DNA of 64,000 nt from Hydrogenophaga sp. (GCF_019264445.1 NZ_JAHVAB010000029.1:1-64000); one strand, 5' to 3'. Positions 46,003-54,645 are shown, counted from the stretch's first letter. Notes: generated by a model not told the origin, from the letters alone. Program-made: numbers and translations.

Positions 46003-46845
46003 ATGACCAGGCCCCCCATCTCCCCCGCACCCGCCGCCCCGCGGATGCCCGCTGCGCGCAGCACCGCACCCGTGGACCCCCTCTTCCTGGCCGCACCCCG
46101 CGTGTCCACCTTTCACGGCACGCAGCCCCTCACCAACGCGAGCGGCTTCTACTTTGCGCGCGACGAGCGCCTGTTTCTCGTGACCAGCCGGCACGTGGTG
46201 ATCGACGAAGACAGCCAGCACTTCCCCGACCGCCTGGAGCTGGAGCTGCACATGGACGGCGCCAACCTCACGCAGTCCACCGGCTTCTCGATCCCGCTGT
46301 ACGCCGACGGTGCCGCCGTGTGGCGCCAGGGCCGCGACAGCGGCGGCGAGATCGATGTGGCCGTGGTCGAGATCGACCGCAGCGCACTGCCCGGGGCCGC
46401 GGTGTTCCAGGCCTTCACGCCGGCCCACCTGCAAACCGCCTTTGATGACGTGCTGCCCGGCCAGCCGCTGCTGGTGGTGGGCTTCCCGCTGGGCTTTCAC
46501 GATGCGCTGCACCACCTGCCGGTGCTGCGGTACGCGGTGATCGCCTCACCCTACGGCATCCGCTTCCAGGGGCAGGGCTACTTCCTGACCGATGCCCGCA
46601 CCCACCGGGGCACCAGTGGTGCTGCCGTGGTGATGCGCGATTCCAGCCCCACCAGCGACACCGCCGCGCTGCCCTGGAAGCTGCTCGGCGTGCATTCCGC
46701 GCGCATGGACATGGGCGACCGCGACCTCGTGCTCGACGAATCGCTGGGCCTGAACTGCGCCTGGTACGCCGACATCCTGCTCACGCTCACGGCGGCACCC
46801 GCTCCCCAGGAAGAGGCGGGCGCGCCCGGGGCCGACCCCGTCTGA
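46003..46845 (+). CDS. Trypsin-like serine protease
   Basis: A chymotrypsin-fold protease of about 280 residues. The triad is visible as His in LVTSRHVVIDE, Asp in EIDVAVVEIDR and Ser in RGTSGAAVVM (G-T-S-G-A). No signal peptide is clear; residues 1-30 are Pro/Ala-rich, so the location is uncertain. An ATG at 45988 is an alternative start. It resembles stand-alone S1 proteases without PDZ domains. It is 34 bases upstream of the aminotransferase gene and could be co-transcribed with it. Confidence 0.82.
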   Translation: MTRPPISPAPAAPRMPAARSTAPVDPLFLAAPRVSTFHGTQPLTNASGFYFARDERLFLVTSRHVVIDEDSQHFPDRLELELHMDGANLTQSTGFSIPLYADGAAVWRQGRDSGGEIDVAVVEIDRSALPGAAVFQAFTPAHLQTAFDDVLPGQPLLVVGFPLGFHDALHHLPVLRYAVIASPYGIRFQGQGYFLTDARTHRGTSGAAVVMRDSSPTSDTAALPWKLLGVHSARMDMGDRDLVLDESLGLNCAWYADILLTLTAAPAPQEEAGAPGADPV

Positions 46846-46879
46846 GCCTGCCCCGGGCGTTTGCCCGGACAATGGCCGC

Positions 46880-47959
46880 ATGCCCGACTTGCCCATCCGC
46901 CCGGCCGTGCTGGCCAGCCCCGACTACCCGTTCTCCGCCGTCACGGCCCCCGTCAAGCTCGACCAGAACGAGTCCTTCGAGGACTTCCCCGCCGAGCTCA
47001 AAGACCTCGCGCTGGAGCGCCTGCGCCAGCTGCCCTGGCACCGCTACACCGACCTCAACGCAGAAGCCCTGTGCGAGGCCGTGGCACAGCACGACGGCTG
47101 GGCGCCCGCGGGCACCGTGGTCACCACCGGCAGCAACGTGCTGATTGCCTTGCTGATCCAGCTCAGCGCGCTGGGCGGTGGGCGCGTGCTCACCGTCAAG
47201 CCCAACTTCGCGCTCTACGGGCTGGACGCCCGCCTGCTGGGCGCCGGGCTCACCGAAGTGCCGCTGCGCGATGACCAGTCCATCGACTTCGAAGCGCTCA
47301 TCGCCGCACTGGGCCAGGCCAGCGGCACCGCACCGCATGGCGTCATTTACCTGCCGCGCCCGCACGCGCCCACCGGCTCGCTCAGCGCCCTGGGCGACGT
47401 GGAGCGCCTGGCCCGGGCCAGCGCGGGCTGGCTGCTGGTGATCGACGAGGCGTACCACCACTTCATGGACAGCGAAGACGCCCGCGCCCTCGCGCGCCGC
47501 CACCCCCACGTGGTGTTGCTGCGCACGCTCTCCAAAGCCTGGGGCCTGGCCGGCCTGCGCATCGGCTACGCACTCACCAGCGATGGGGTGGCGCGCCAGC
47601 TGCGCAAGCTCGTGCCGCCGTTTGGTGTGTCGGTGCTGCAGACCGTGTGCACATTGGTGGCGCTCGAACACCCGGGCTACGTGCAGGCGCGCGTGGCGCA
47701 CACGCTGCGCGAACGCGAGCGGCTCTTCACCGCGCTGCAGCGCCACCCCCACTGGCAGCCCCTGCCTTCACACGCCAACTTTCTGCTGGTGCGCACACCC
47801 GACGCCGCGCAGGCCCACGCGCAGTTGCTGGCCGGTGGCGTGCTCGTGCGCCGGCAAGACAGCCTGCCCGGCCTGCAGGGCTGCCTGCGCGTGACCGTGG
47901 GCACCACGGAAGAGAACGACGCCTTCCTGCGCGCCGCAGGGCTGAGCGGCGCTCAGTAA
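46880..47959 (+). CDS. HisC-like PLP-dependent aminotransferase
   Basis: A 359-residue fold-type I aminotransferase similar to histidinol-phosphate aminotransferase. The Schiff-base Lys lies in LRTLSKAWGLAGLRIGY and a substrate-carboxylate Arg in GCLRVTVGT. The normally conserved N-N-P-T-G segment reads RPHAPTGSL, so the Asn that contacts the PLP ring oxygen is replaced by Ala. No other his genes are present. It is best viewed as a divergent paralog of unknown substrate and not as the hisC of the pathway. Confidence 0.82.
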   Translation: MPDLPIRPAVLASPDYPFSAVTAPVKLDQNESFEDFPAELKDLALERLRQLPWHRYTDLNAEALCEAVAQHDGWAPAGTVVTTGSNVLIALLIQLSALGGGRVLTVKPNFALYGLDARLLGAGLTEVPLRDDQSIDFEALIAALGQASGTAPHGVIYLPRPHAPTGSLSALGDVERLARASAGWLLVIDEAYHHFMDSEDARALARRHPHVVLLRTLSKAWGLAGLRIGYALTSDGVARQLRKLVPPFGVSVLQTVCTLVALEHPGYVQARVAHTLRERERLFTALQRHPHWQPLPSHANFLLVRTPDAAQAHAQLLAGGVLVRRQDSLPGLQGCLRVTVGTTEENDAFLRAAGLSGAQ

Positions 47960-48300
47960 ACCGTTTCGCGCGCTTCCACCACCAGCGACAACACCCGGCA
48001 CCCCTTGCAGGCCGCCTTGGCGCGCACGCGGCAGTCGGCGTCGGCCTCGATGGTGAGGCGGTGGTGGTATTCGAGGTTGTCGGTGTCGCCCGGTTGGTGG
48101 GTGGGTATGCGCCGGGACCACAGGCGCTTGCCGTCCACCTCCACGGTGAGTTCAAGCCAACCCTCGGGCGACCCTGCCGGCACCTGCACAAGCAGCATGG
48201 CGTCGAGGTCAAAGGTGCGCGTGCGGGCCAGCGCCGCGGGGATCACCATGGCGGCCACCGAATCGGTGCCCGCGTCATACTTCCAATGTTCCAGCGTCAT
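47953..48300 (-). CDS. Conserved hypothetical beta-rich protein
   Basis: A 115-residue protein without a recognised family or signal peptide. The pattern is alternating hydrophobic strands (FDLDAMLLVQVPAGSPEGWL, LELTVEVDGKRLWSRRI). Its only two Cys are close together in RVRAKAACKGCRVLSLVVEA. It overlaps the convergent aminotransferase by seven bases and diverges from the ferredoxin gene 35 bases away. The CxxC-like ACKGC could bind metal or be redox-active; this is speculation. Confidence 0.65.
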   Translation of the reverse strand: MTLEHWKYDAGTDSVAAMVIPAALARTRTFDLDAMLLVQVPAGSPEGWLELTVEVDGKRLWSRRIPTHQPGDTDNLEYHHRLTIEADADCRVRAKAACKGCRVLSLVVEARETVY

Positions 48301-48335
48301 GCGAAAAGTCTAAGCCCACACCACCGCCCACACGC

Positions 48336-48608
48336 ATGCCCACGTTCCGTATCCGGGTTGACGGTCAGGTCACCGAAGGCGAGGCCGACAGCGAGACCAG
48401 CCTGTTTGCCGCCCTCTCTCGCGCCGGCATTGCGTGGCCGGTGTCGTGCCGCAACGGCACCTGCCGCACCTGCATCGCCCGCCTCTTGCAGGGCCGGGTG
48501 CGCTACGACATTGCCTGGCCTGGCCTCAGCGCCGAAGAAAAAGAAGAGGGCTACTGCCTGCCCTGCATTGCGCGGCCGCTGGCCGACGTGGTGATCACGC
48601 GGGGGTGA
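48336..48608 (+). CDS. [2Fe-2S] plant-type ferredoxin
   Basis: A 90-residue ferredoxin. The cluster Cys pattern is SCRNGTCRTC (C-x4-C-x2-C) with the fourth Cys in EGYCLPC. The surrounding beta-grasp sequence (FRIRVDGQVTEGEADSETSL) is typical. It probably serves as an electron carrier for an oxygenase or reductase, but no such enzyme is adjacent. Confidence 0.9.
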   Translation: MPTFRIRVDGQVTEGEADSETSLFAALSRAGIAWPVSCRNGTCRTCIARLLQGRVRYDIAWPGLSAEEKEEGYCLPCIARPLADVVITRG

Positions 48609-48668
48609 GGTGCGCGGCTGTGTTCGGGCGCGCTGCTTCAATCGCGCCCGGAAAAAGCCTGGCCGGCC

Positions 48669-49373
48669 TCAAGGATGCGGGGGCAGGTAGACCGGGCGCG
48701 TTGCCGTCAGCCCCTGCCGGATCTGCTGGGTGAGCGCATCGGCCAGCACCTCGTCCGCGCCCGCTTCCAGGCCATCGAGTGCGCGCAGCACGATGTCTTC
48801 GGCGCTGGTTTTGGGCACCTCGAATCCGCGCGTCAGATCGGTGTCGACATACGCCATGTGCAGGCCCAGCACCTGGGTCTTCTGCGCCGCCAGCTCGTGA
48901 CGCAGCGCGTTGGTGAGCGACCATGCCGCCGACTTGCTCGCCGAGTACGCCGCCAGCTCACCGCCATTCACCCACGACGCCACCGACAGCACGTTGAGCA
49001 ACGCCCCACCGCCGTTGGCTTTGAGCACCGGTGCAAAGGCCGTGCTCATGTTGAGCACCCCAAAGAAATTGGTCTCGAAGAGGCGGCGCGCCACGGCGTC
49101 GCTGTCTGGCGCCAGGAAGCCGCCCGGTTGGGCAATGCCCGCGTTGTTGATCAGCAGCGTGACGTCAGCGGCTTGCTGCACGGCCGCCGCGATGTGGTCG
49201 GCGCGGGTGACGTCCAGGCGCATGGCCTGGACCCCTGGCAAGGTGACGGTGGCGGGATCGCGTGCGGCGGCGTAGACCTTGCGTGCGCCGCGCGCCAGCA
49301 GCTCGCGTGTGAAGGCCAGACCGATGCCGCGGTTGGCACCGGTGACGAGGACGACAGCGTTTTCAATCTTCAT
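48669..49373 (-). CDS. Short-chain dehydrogenase/reductase
   Basis: A 234-residue SDR. Cofactor motif VTGANRGIGLAF, the LLINNAGIAQPG block, catalytic Ser in NVLSVASW, and Y-x3-K in AAYSASKSAAW. The sequence after the first beta strand (ARGARKVYAAARD) with Arg favours NADP(H). The start overlaps the end of the quinone oxidoreductase gene by 11 bases, so the two are coupled and likely under the TetR regulator upstream. Confidence 0.92.
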   Translation of the reverse strand: MKIENAVVLVTGANRGIGLAFTRELLARGARKVYAAARDPATVTLPGVQAMRLDVTRADHIAAAVQQAADVTLLINNAGIAQPGGFLAPDSDAVARRLFETNFFGVLNMSTAFAPVLKANGGGALLNVLSVASWVNGGELAAYSASKSAAWSLTNALRHELAAQKTQVLGLHMAYVDTDLTRGFEVPKTSAEDIVLRALDGLEAGADEVLADALTQQIRQGLTATRPVYLPPHP

Positions 49374-50394
49374 GGGGAGCTCCTGAAAGGGGTTTGCGAA
49401 CCTGGATCACCACCTTGCCCTTGGCCCGTCCGCTTTCGAGGTAGGCCATGGCTTCGTTGGTGGATTCAAAAGGGAACACCTGGTCGATCACCGGGCGAAT
49501 GGCGCCCGACTCGATCAGCGACGTGATCTGCTGCAACTGGCTGCCACTGGCCTTCATGAAGAGGAAGGCATAGCCCACCTGAAGTCGCCGGGCCTGCCTG
49601 CGGGCGCCCCAGCTCAGGGCGTGCATGACCTGCCTGACCACCCATGGCGCGCGGCTCTCGCCGGCAAACGCGGGATCTGGCGGGCCCGAGATGGAGATCA
49701 ACCGCCCGCCTGGCTTGAGCACGCCCAGCGACTTCTTCAGGGTCTCGCCGTCCTGGCTGTGCAACACCACGTCGTAGCCGCTCAGCCGGTCTTCAAAACG
49801 GTCGTTCCTGTAGTCGATGACCACATCGGCCCCCAGGCGCTTGACGAGTGCGGCATTGCCCGCGCTCGTGGTGGTGGCCACGGTGGCACCCAGGTGTTTG
49901 GCCAGCTGGATGGCCAACGTACCCACCCCACCCGAGCCCGCCTGGATGAACACCTTCTGCCCCGGCTGGAGTCGGGCTTTTTCGACCAGCGCCTGCCAGG
50001 CCGTCAGGCCCACGAGCGGGATGGAGGCGGCCTCCTCCATGGAGATGTTTTTGGGCTTGAGGGCCACCGCGGTGGCCTTCACGGCAACCCGCTCGGCGAA
50101 CGTGCCAATGCGCATGTCCTCAGGGCGGGCATAGACCTCGTCGCCCACCTGAAACTGGCGCACGCGTGCGCCGACACGCGCCACCACACCAGCCACGTCG
50201 TGCCCCAGCACAAAGGGCGTGCGGTAAGGCAGGATGAGCTTGAACTCCCCGTTGCGCACCTTGGCGTCGAGCAGGTTGAGCGCCGTGGCGTGCACGTCGA
50301 TCAACACCTCGTCTTCGCGCAGCTCGGGCTCCGGCACATCGGCTGCGCGAAGCGCTTCCTTCTTTCCGTAGCGTTCGACGACAAATGCTTTCAT
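49363..50394 (-). CDS. Zinc-free quinone oxidoreductase (MDR family)
   Basis: A 343-residue medium-chain reductase. GroES-like N-terminus (LREDEVLIDVHATALNLLD, PFVLGHDVAGVVARVG). Rossmann motif QAGSGGVGTLAIQLAKHLGA. Zinc-ligand Cys residues of the alcohol dehydrogenases are absent, which places it with NADPH:quinone or enone reductases. It starts at 50394 (MKAFVVERYGK). A perfect 14-base palindrome 66 bases upstream is a probable TetR operator. Confidence 0.92.
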   Translation of the reverse strand: MKAFVVERYGKKEALRAADVPEPELREDEVLIDVHATALNLLDAKVRNGEFKLILPYRTPFVLGHDVAGVVARVGARVRQFQVGDEVYARPEDMRIGTFAERVAVKATAVALKPKNISMEEAASIPLVGLTAWQALVEKARLQPGQKVFIQAGSGGVGTLAIQLAKHLGATVATTTSAGNAALVKRLGADVVIDYRNDRFEDRLSGYDVVLHSQDGETLKKSLGVLKPGGRLISISGPPDPAFAGESRAPWVVRQVMHALSWGARRQARRLQVGYAFLFMKASGSQLQQITSLIESGAIRPVIDQVFPFESTNEAMAYLESGRAKGKVVIQVRKPLSGAPHED

Positions 50395-50459
50395 GGGGTT
50401 TCCTTGATCAAGCGCAGGCCACGACCGATGCCACACAGCGGCGGAATGCCGCATTTGAC

Positions 50460-50473
50460 ATGATGATCATCAT
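50460..50473. promoter_or_regulatory. Palindromic operator upstream of the quinone oxidoreductase
   Basis: ATGATGATCATCAT is a perfect palindrome between the tetR stop (50504) and the oxidoreductase start (50394). Its ATGATG/CATCAT half sites recur in part next to the tetR start region, consistent with one regulator binding both. Confidence 0.55.
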
Positions 50474-50503
50474 ACTTATGGACAAAAAAAAGGACCCTGC
50501 GGG

Positions 50504-51097
50504 TCATGCCCCGGCCGGGGCGAGGTGCTTCGATCCGGCGCGGCACAGCGACTCGGACAGCACAGGATCGTCAACGGCGCGGGCCAGCATCAACGTGCCG
50601 ACCATCGTGGCCACCGTCACCAGGGCCCTTTCGTGGGCACCCGGCTTCCCCCAATCCGGCGACTGGCGAGCCACCAGATCGATCATTTCCTTGATGCGGT
50701 TCGTGGCCGCGCGGCGCACTTCGGGTGACTGGCGGGGCATTTCGGACGCCAGGGCCGCCACGGGGCAGCCCGTCTCGATGGTGGCGAGGTGCTCTTCGGA
50801 CAGGTAGGCCCGCACCAGCGCCTGCAAGGCCTGCTCAGGCGGGGCGGCCGCCACCACGCGGCTCGCCAGGGCGTTCGACTCCGCTCCCGCACGGTCTGCT
50901 GCCTCGGCCAGCATGGCCTCGCGAGACTCGAAATGGGCATAGAACGCACCGTGCGTCAAACCCGCCTCTTTCATGATGTCGGCCACACCCGTGCCGTGGT
51001 AACCACTGCGCCGGATGGCGCGGGCGGCGGCCTGCACGATGCGCTCATGAGAGGCGTCTTTGGCAGCGGCGCGGATGCTGTCGGTCTTGTTTCGCAT
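50504..51097 (-). CDS. TetR-family transcriptional regulator
   Basis: A regulator of about 197 residues. The TetR N-terminal helix-turn-helix is clear (SHERIVQAAARAIRRSGYHG, TGVADIMKEAGLTHGAFYAH). The C-terminal domain has TGCPVAALASEMPRQSPEVR, typical of the AcrR/NemR-like TetR_C group that senses electrophiles or quinones. It fits with the downstream quinone oxidoreductase and SDR genes it probably represses. ATGs at 51097, 51106 and 51109 are possible starts, and all lie inside a 26-base inverted repeat. Confidence 0.9.
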   Translation of the reverse strand: MRNKTDSIRAAAKDASHERIVQAAARAIRRSGYHGTGVADIMKEAGLTHGAFYAHFESREAMLAEAADRAGAESNALASRVVAAAPPEQALQALVRAYLSEEHLATIETGCPVAALASEMPRQSPEVRRAATNRIKEMIDLVARQSPDWGKPGAHERALVTVATMVGTLMLARAVDDPVLSESLCRAGSKHLAPAGA

Positions 51098-51115
51098 GAC
51101 GTTCATCATGCGCAA
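51090..51115. promoter_or_regulatory. Inverted repeat over the tetR start codons
   Basis: TTTCGCATGA-cgttca-TCATGCGCAA: ten-base arms with one mismatch and a six-base spacer. Because it overlaps the candidate start codons, binding there could block both transcription and a short leader. It is a plausible autoregulatory operator. Confidence 0.5.
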
Positions 51116-51170
51116 TTTCCGCACTTGTGACAACCACCGGGCTCACTCAGGGATTCCCCGAATGCCATCA

Positions 51171-51186
51171 AGTCCTATAGAGGACT
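51171..51186. promoter_or_regulatory. Palindromic operator before the GntR/UTRA gene
   Basis: AGTCCT-atag-AGGACT is a perfect inverted repeat 12 bases upstream of the GntR start. The position suggests autoregulation of this regulator and its operon. Confidence 0.55.
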
Positions 51187-51198
51187 ATATTTCCGGCC

Positions 51199-51939
51199 AT
51201 GAACACACCGCTTCGCTTAGTCGCGACCACGGAGCCCGGCATGAGCCGCTACGCCACGCTGGCCCATGCCCTGCGTGCACGAGTGGTGGCGGGCGAATGG
51301 TCGCCAGGCTCTGCCCTGCCCGCAGAGAGCCAGTTGGCCAAAGAGCACAGCGTGGCCCTGGGCACCATGCGCCGTGCGCTGGAACTGCTGGTGGAGCAAG
51401 GTTTCATCGAACGCATTCATGGCCGCGGCACCTTCGTGCGTCAAGGGTTGGCCGGCGCATCCATGTTGCGGTTTTTCCGCTTCGACAGCGGCACGGGCGA
51501 GGTACCCGCCTCGCGCATACTGCAGCGCAGCCGGGTGAGCGCGCCCGTTGCCGTCTCGCGTGCACTGGGCATCGGCAGTGGCGAACAGGTGCTGCGCCTG
51601 CACCGACTGCGCCTCATGGGCGGCATGCCGCGCCTGCTCGAAGAGCTGTGGCTTCCGCTCGATCTGTTTGCGCCACTGGCCGACGACGAGCTCAGCACCT
51701 GGGACGACCTGCTCTACCCCATGTTTGCGCGCAAGCTCCAGGTGCACATCCACCGCGCCCTGGACGACATCGGCTTTGGGCAACTCAGTGCCATCCAGGC
51801 GCGCCACCTGGGCCTGCCCGTGGGGCATCCGTGCGCACAGGTGCAACGCACGGCATACGACCTCTCGGGCCGCTGCGTCGAGCTGCGGACCACGCGCGGC
51901 GACGCCCACGCCTTTCACTACACCGTCAACATCACCTGA
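51199..51939 (+). CDS. GntR-family regulator with UTRA domain (HutC type)
   Basis: A 246-residue regulator. Winged helix at about residues 17-80 (LPAESQLAKEHSVALGTMRR, LVEQGFIERIHGRGTFVRQ). The UTRA ligand domain follows, ending RTAYDLSGRCVELRTTRGD. The binding protein gene begins 11 bases after its stop on the same strand, so it likely controls that small catabolic operon in response to its substrate. An ATG at 51241 is an alternative start. Confidence 0.92.
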   Translation: MNTPLRLVATTEPGMSRYATLAHALRARVVAGEWSPGSALPAESQLAKEHSVALGTMRRALELLVEQGFIERIHGRGTFVRQGLAGASMLRFFRFDSGTGEVPASRILQRSRVSAPVAVSRALGIGSGEQVLRLHRLRLMGGMPRLLEELWLPLDLFAPLADDELSTWDDLLYPMFARKLQVHIHRALDDIGFGQLSAIQARHLGLPVGHPCAQVQRTAYDLSGRCVELRTTRGDAHAFHYTVNIT

Positions 51940-51949
51940 AGGAAGCCCC

Positions 51950-52957
51950 ATGACACATCTCTTCCCCAGCGCCGGCGGGTGGACCCCGACACGCCGCCAC
52001 CTGATAGCGGCCACCGGCTCCATGCTGGCCGCTCCATGGGTGGGCACCCATGCTCAAGGCAAGGTCGCGGGTGGCAAGCCGATCACCCTGATCGTGTCGT
52101 ACCCGCCGGGTGGTGGTGCCGACCTCATGGCCCGCACCATCGCGCCCAAACTCGAGGCGGCACTGGGCCAGACCGTGGTGGTGGAGAACAAGGCCGGCGC
52201 CAGCGGCCAGCTGGCTGCGGGCCAGGTGGCACGGGCCGCCGCTGATGGCAGCGTGCTGCTGCTCGATGCCTCGTCCTTTGCGGTCAATCCTTCGCTGTTT
52301 CCGAAGTTGCCTTACGACAGCGCAACCGCCTTCACACCACTGGCGGTGCTCGCCACATTCCCCAACGTGCTGGTGTGCACGCCCAGTTTTGAAGCCAAGA
52401 GCGTGAAAGACGTGATCCGCCTTTCCAAGGAGAAGGCGCTGAACTACGCCTCTTCCGGCAACGGCTCGGCGCAGCATCTGGCCGGAGCGTTGTTCGAGCA
52501 GCGCGCGGGTGTGAACCTCACGCATGTGGCCTACCGGGGCGGTGGCCCCGCCATGAACGACGTGATGGGCGGCCAGGTGCCGCTGTTCTTTGCCAACGTC
52601 GCGTCGTCGCTGGGGCACATCAAGGCGGGCAAACTGCGCCCACTGGCGGTCACCAGCGCGCTTCGCGCCCGCTCGTTGCCCGACGTGCCCACCATGGCCG
52701 AGGCCGGTGTCAGCGGCTACGAAGTGCTGGAGTGGAACCCGATCCTCGGTCCGGCGGGTTTGCCCGCCGACGTGAAAGCCACGCTGGTCGCCGCCATCCG
52801 AAAGGCGCTGGAAGACGCCGAGGTGCTCGGGCGCATCCGCCAGCTGGGCGGCGACGTGTTCGCCGACGCCAGCCAACAGAGTGCAGGCAAATTCATCGCC
52901 ACCCAGCAAGCGTTGTGGGCCAAGGTGATCAAGGACCGCCAGATCACCACCGGATGA
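51950..52957 (+). CDS. Bug-family (TctC-like) periplasmic binding protein
   Basis: A 335-residue tripartite tricarboxylate transporter-type binding protein. The N-terminus TRRHLIAATGSMLAAPWVG is signal-like with a twin Arg. Family motifs: PITLIVSYPPGGGADLMART, VVENKAGASGQLAAGQVARA and HVAYRGGGPAMNDVMGGQV. These proteins bind carboxylates. No tctA or tctB is nearby, so it is an orphan, as is common in this family of bacteria. AAGGAAG precedes the ATG. Its stop overlaps the next start. Confidence 0.92.
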   Translation: MTHLFPSAGGWTPTRRHLIAATGSMLAAPWVGTHAQGKVAGGKPITLIVSYPPGGGADLMARTIAPKLEAALGQTVVVENKAGASGQLAAGQVARAAADGSVLLLDASSFAVNPSLFPKLPYDSATAFTPLAVLATFPNVLVCTPSFEAKSVKDVIRLSKEKALNYASSGNGSAQHLAGALFEQRAGVNLTHVAYRGGGPAMNDVMGGQVPLFFANVASSLGHIKAGKLRPLAVTSALRARSLPDVPTMAEAGVSGYEVLEWNPILGPAGLPADVKATLVAAIRKALEDAEVLGRIRQLGGDVFADASQQSAGKFIATQQALWAKVIKDRQITTG

Positions 52958-53766
52958 ACACAGCCCCACACTCCGTCCCGCCCGGCTGGGACTGCCATGT
53001 GCATGTGTTCGACCCGGCGCACCCGGCGCAGGCCGGTCACTACCAACCGGCGCTGCGCGATCTGCCGGACATCGAACAGACGGCCGAGCAGCACGGAGTG
53101 GGTCACCTCGTGCTGGTGCAACCCAGCGTGTACGGCACCGACAACCACCTGATCTTGCGGGCACTCGCCAGCGAGCCAGGGCGGCACCGGGGCGTCGCCG
53201 TGGTGGACTCCGCCGTCTCAGAACACGAGCTCGACGAGATGCACGCACTGGGCGTGCGCGGCGTGCGCTTCAACCTGGTGTCTCCAGTGGGCAACGGCCC
53301 CGAAGCCTTTCGAGCCCTCGCACCCCGACTGAAGGCACGCGGCTGGCATGTTCAGTGGTACGCCAGAGCCAACCAGCTCGACGCCATCGCCTCGCTCCAC
53401 GCGGGCAGCGGCCTCACTGCCGTGCTCGACCACCTCGCGGGACTTCACGCGGGCATCGGTGCCACCGATCCCGCCTGGGCCTCCCTGCAGCGCCTGGCTG
53501 ACCAAGGCTCGTGGGTGAAGCTCTCTGGCTGGTATCGCTTGCACGACACCGTCCCCTACGACCGGCTGGGTGTGCACATCCAGCGCGTGGCGGAGACCTT
53601 GGGTGATCGCCTGATCTGGGGGTCTGACTGGCCACACACGACCTTCAACCCCGACGCGCTTCCCGCCTACGCCAGCCTGTGGCAACCCGTGGTGCAGGCG
53701 CTGGGCGAGACCCGCGCCCAGGCGGTGCGCGGGGCGGGCGCGGTGCTCTATTCGGGCACGCGCTAG
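52954..53766 (+). CDS. Amidohydrolase 2 family hydrolase (LigI-like)
   Basis: A 270-residue TIM-barrel metal-dependent hydrolase. The first motif is DCHVHVFDPAHPAQAGHYQP. Later residues fit the 2-pyrone-4,6-dicarboxylate lactonase (LigI) group: VLDHLAGLHAG (His), KLSGWYRL and IWGSDWPHTTF (Asp). It probably opens a lactone or similar ring of a carboxylate bound by the Bug protein. It is translationally coupled to that gene (ATGA). Confidence 0.87.
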   Translation: MNTAPHSVPPGWDCHVHVFDPAHPAQAGHYQPALRDLPDIEQTAEQHGVGHLVLVQPSVYGTDNHLILRALASEPGRHRGVAVVDSAVSEHELDEMHALGVRGVRFNLVSPVGNGPEAFRALAPRLKARGWHVQWYARANQLDAIASLHAGSGLTAVLDHLAGLHAGIGATDPAWASLQRLADQGSWVKLSGWYRLHDTVPYDRLGVHIQRVAETLGDRLIWGSDWPHTTFNPDALPAYASLWQPVVQALGETRAQAVRGAGAVLYSGTR

Positions 53767-53818
53767 CGCGTCCTTTTCGAGCTGCGGCCCGGCTGGCCCA
53801 GCGCTGGGTAACCCTCCC

Positions 53819-54532
53819 TCAGCGCGTGCGCAGCAAGGCGCGCTGAAACGACATCACGTGCTCCCGCACCGCTTCTTCGGCCGCGGCCGGGTTGCCGTCG
53901 GCCAGCGCCTTGAGGATGGCGCGGTGCTCGTCCTGCACCTCGCTCAGGTGGTCGGGCATGGCCAGTGAGAGCGCCCAGAAGCGCTGCGAGCGCGCGTGCA
54001 GCACCTTCAGGATCTCCGCCAGGATCTGGTTGCGGGCGGCGTTGGAAATGTGTTCGTGGAACAGGCGGTCGAGGTTCATCACCTCGGTGGTCTGGCCCCG
54101 GCTCGCGGCTTTTTCAAAGTCACGCGCAATCGCCTCAAGTTGGTGCAGCTCGGTCTTGGTGATGCGCTCGGCCGCCAGGCGCATGCACAGGCTTTCGTTG
54201 GCCAGCCGCACATCGATCAGTTCCAGCGCATCGTCAATCGACAGCGGCGACACGATCAAGCCCTTGCGCGGAATGATCTGCACCAGGCCCTCGGTGGACA
54301 GCCGGTGCAGCGCGTGGTTGATGGGTGTGCGGCCGAGCTCCAGCTCGTTCATCAAGCTCGCCGTGCTGAGGTAATCGCCCGGCTTGTAGGCCAGGGTGAT
54401 CAGCGCCTGCTTGAGCTGGGCATAGGCCTGCTCGTTTTGCGAGAGGTCGCTGTGATCGGGCGCCGCAGCAGTTCGGCGGGTGTCGCGCACACCGTTGCGG
54501 GCGGGGCGACTGGGGCTGGAGGCGTTTGGCAT
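53819..54532 (-). CDS. GntR-family regulator with FCD domain
   Basis: A 237-residue FadR-type regulator. The winged helix lies at about residues 35-100 (YAQLKQALITLAYKPGDYLS, GRTPINHALHRLSTEGLVQI). The FCD ligand domain follows (NLDRLFHEHISNAARNQIL, with metal-binding Asp/His positions). It is divergent from the TRAP operon across 194 bases that contain a strong palindrome, so it is the probable regulator of that operon. Confidence 0.92.
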   Translation of the reverse strand: MPNASSPSRPARNGVRDTRRTAAAPDHSDLSQNEQAYAQLKQALITLAYKPGDYLSTASLMNELELGRTPINHALHRLSTEGLVQIIPRKGLIVSPLSIDDALELIDVRLANESLCMRLAAERITKTELHQLEAIARDFEKAASRGQTTEVMNLDRLFHEHISNAARNQILAEILKVLHARSQRFWALSLAMPDHLSEVQDEHRAILKALADGNPAAAEEAVREHVMSFQRALLRTR

Positions 54533-54571
54533 GGTACGGAAGATGCTAACTCATCCTCAACTGAAATCTTC

Positions 54572-54616
54572 CTGACATGTCGTTAACCCTCTTGTGAAAT
54601 TTCACAACGATGTCAG
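54572..54616. promoter_or_regulatory. Nested palindromic operator between GntR/FCD and TRAP genes
   Basis: An inner perfect 16-base palindrome TTGTGAAATTTCACAA (54592-54607) lies within an outer inverted repeat. The outer repeat is CTGACAT-gt-CGTT (54572-54584) with AACGATGTCAG (54606-54616). The inner site has the TGT...ACA symmetry typical of FadR/FCD regulators. Confidence 0.65.
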
Positions 54617-54645
54617 AATGGTTCCACGTTGCACAAACTTTGCGC

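Noticed and set aside
46880-47959. The pathway hisC gene
   Set aside because: No other his genes are near and the PLP-contact Asn is missing, so a paralog is more likely.
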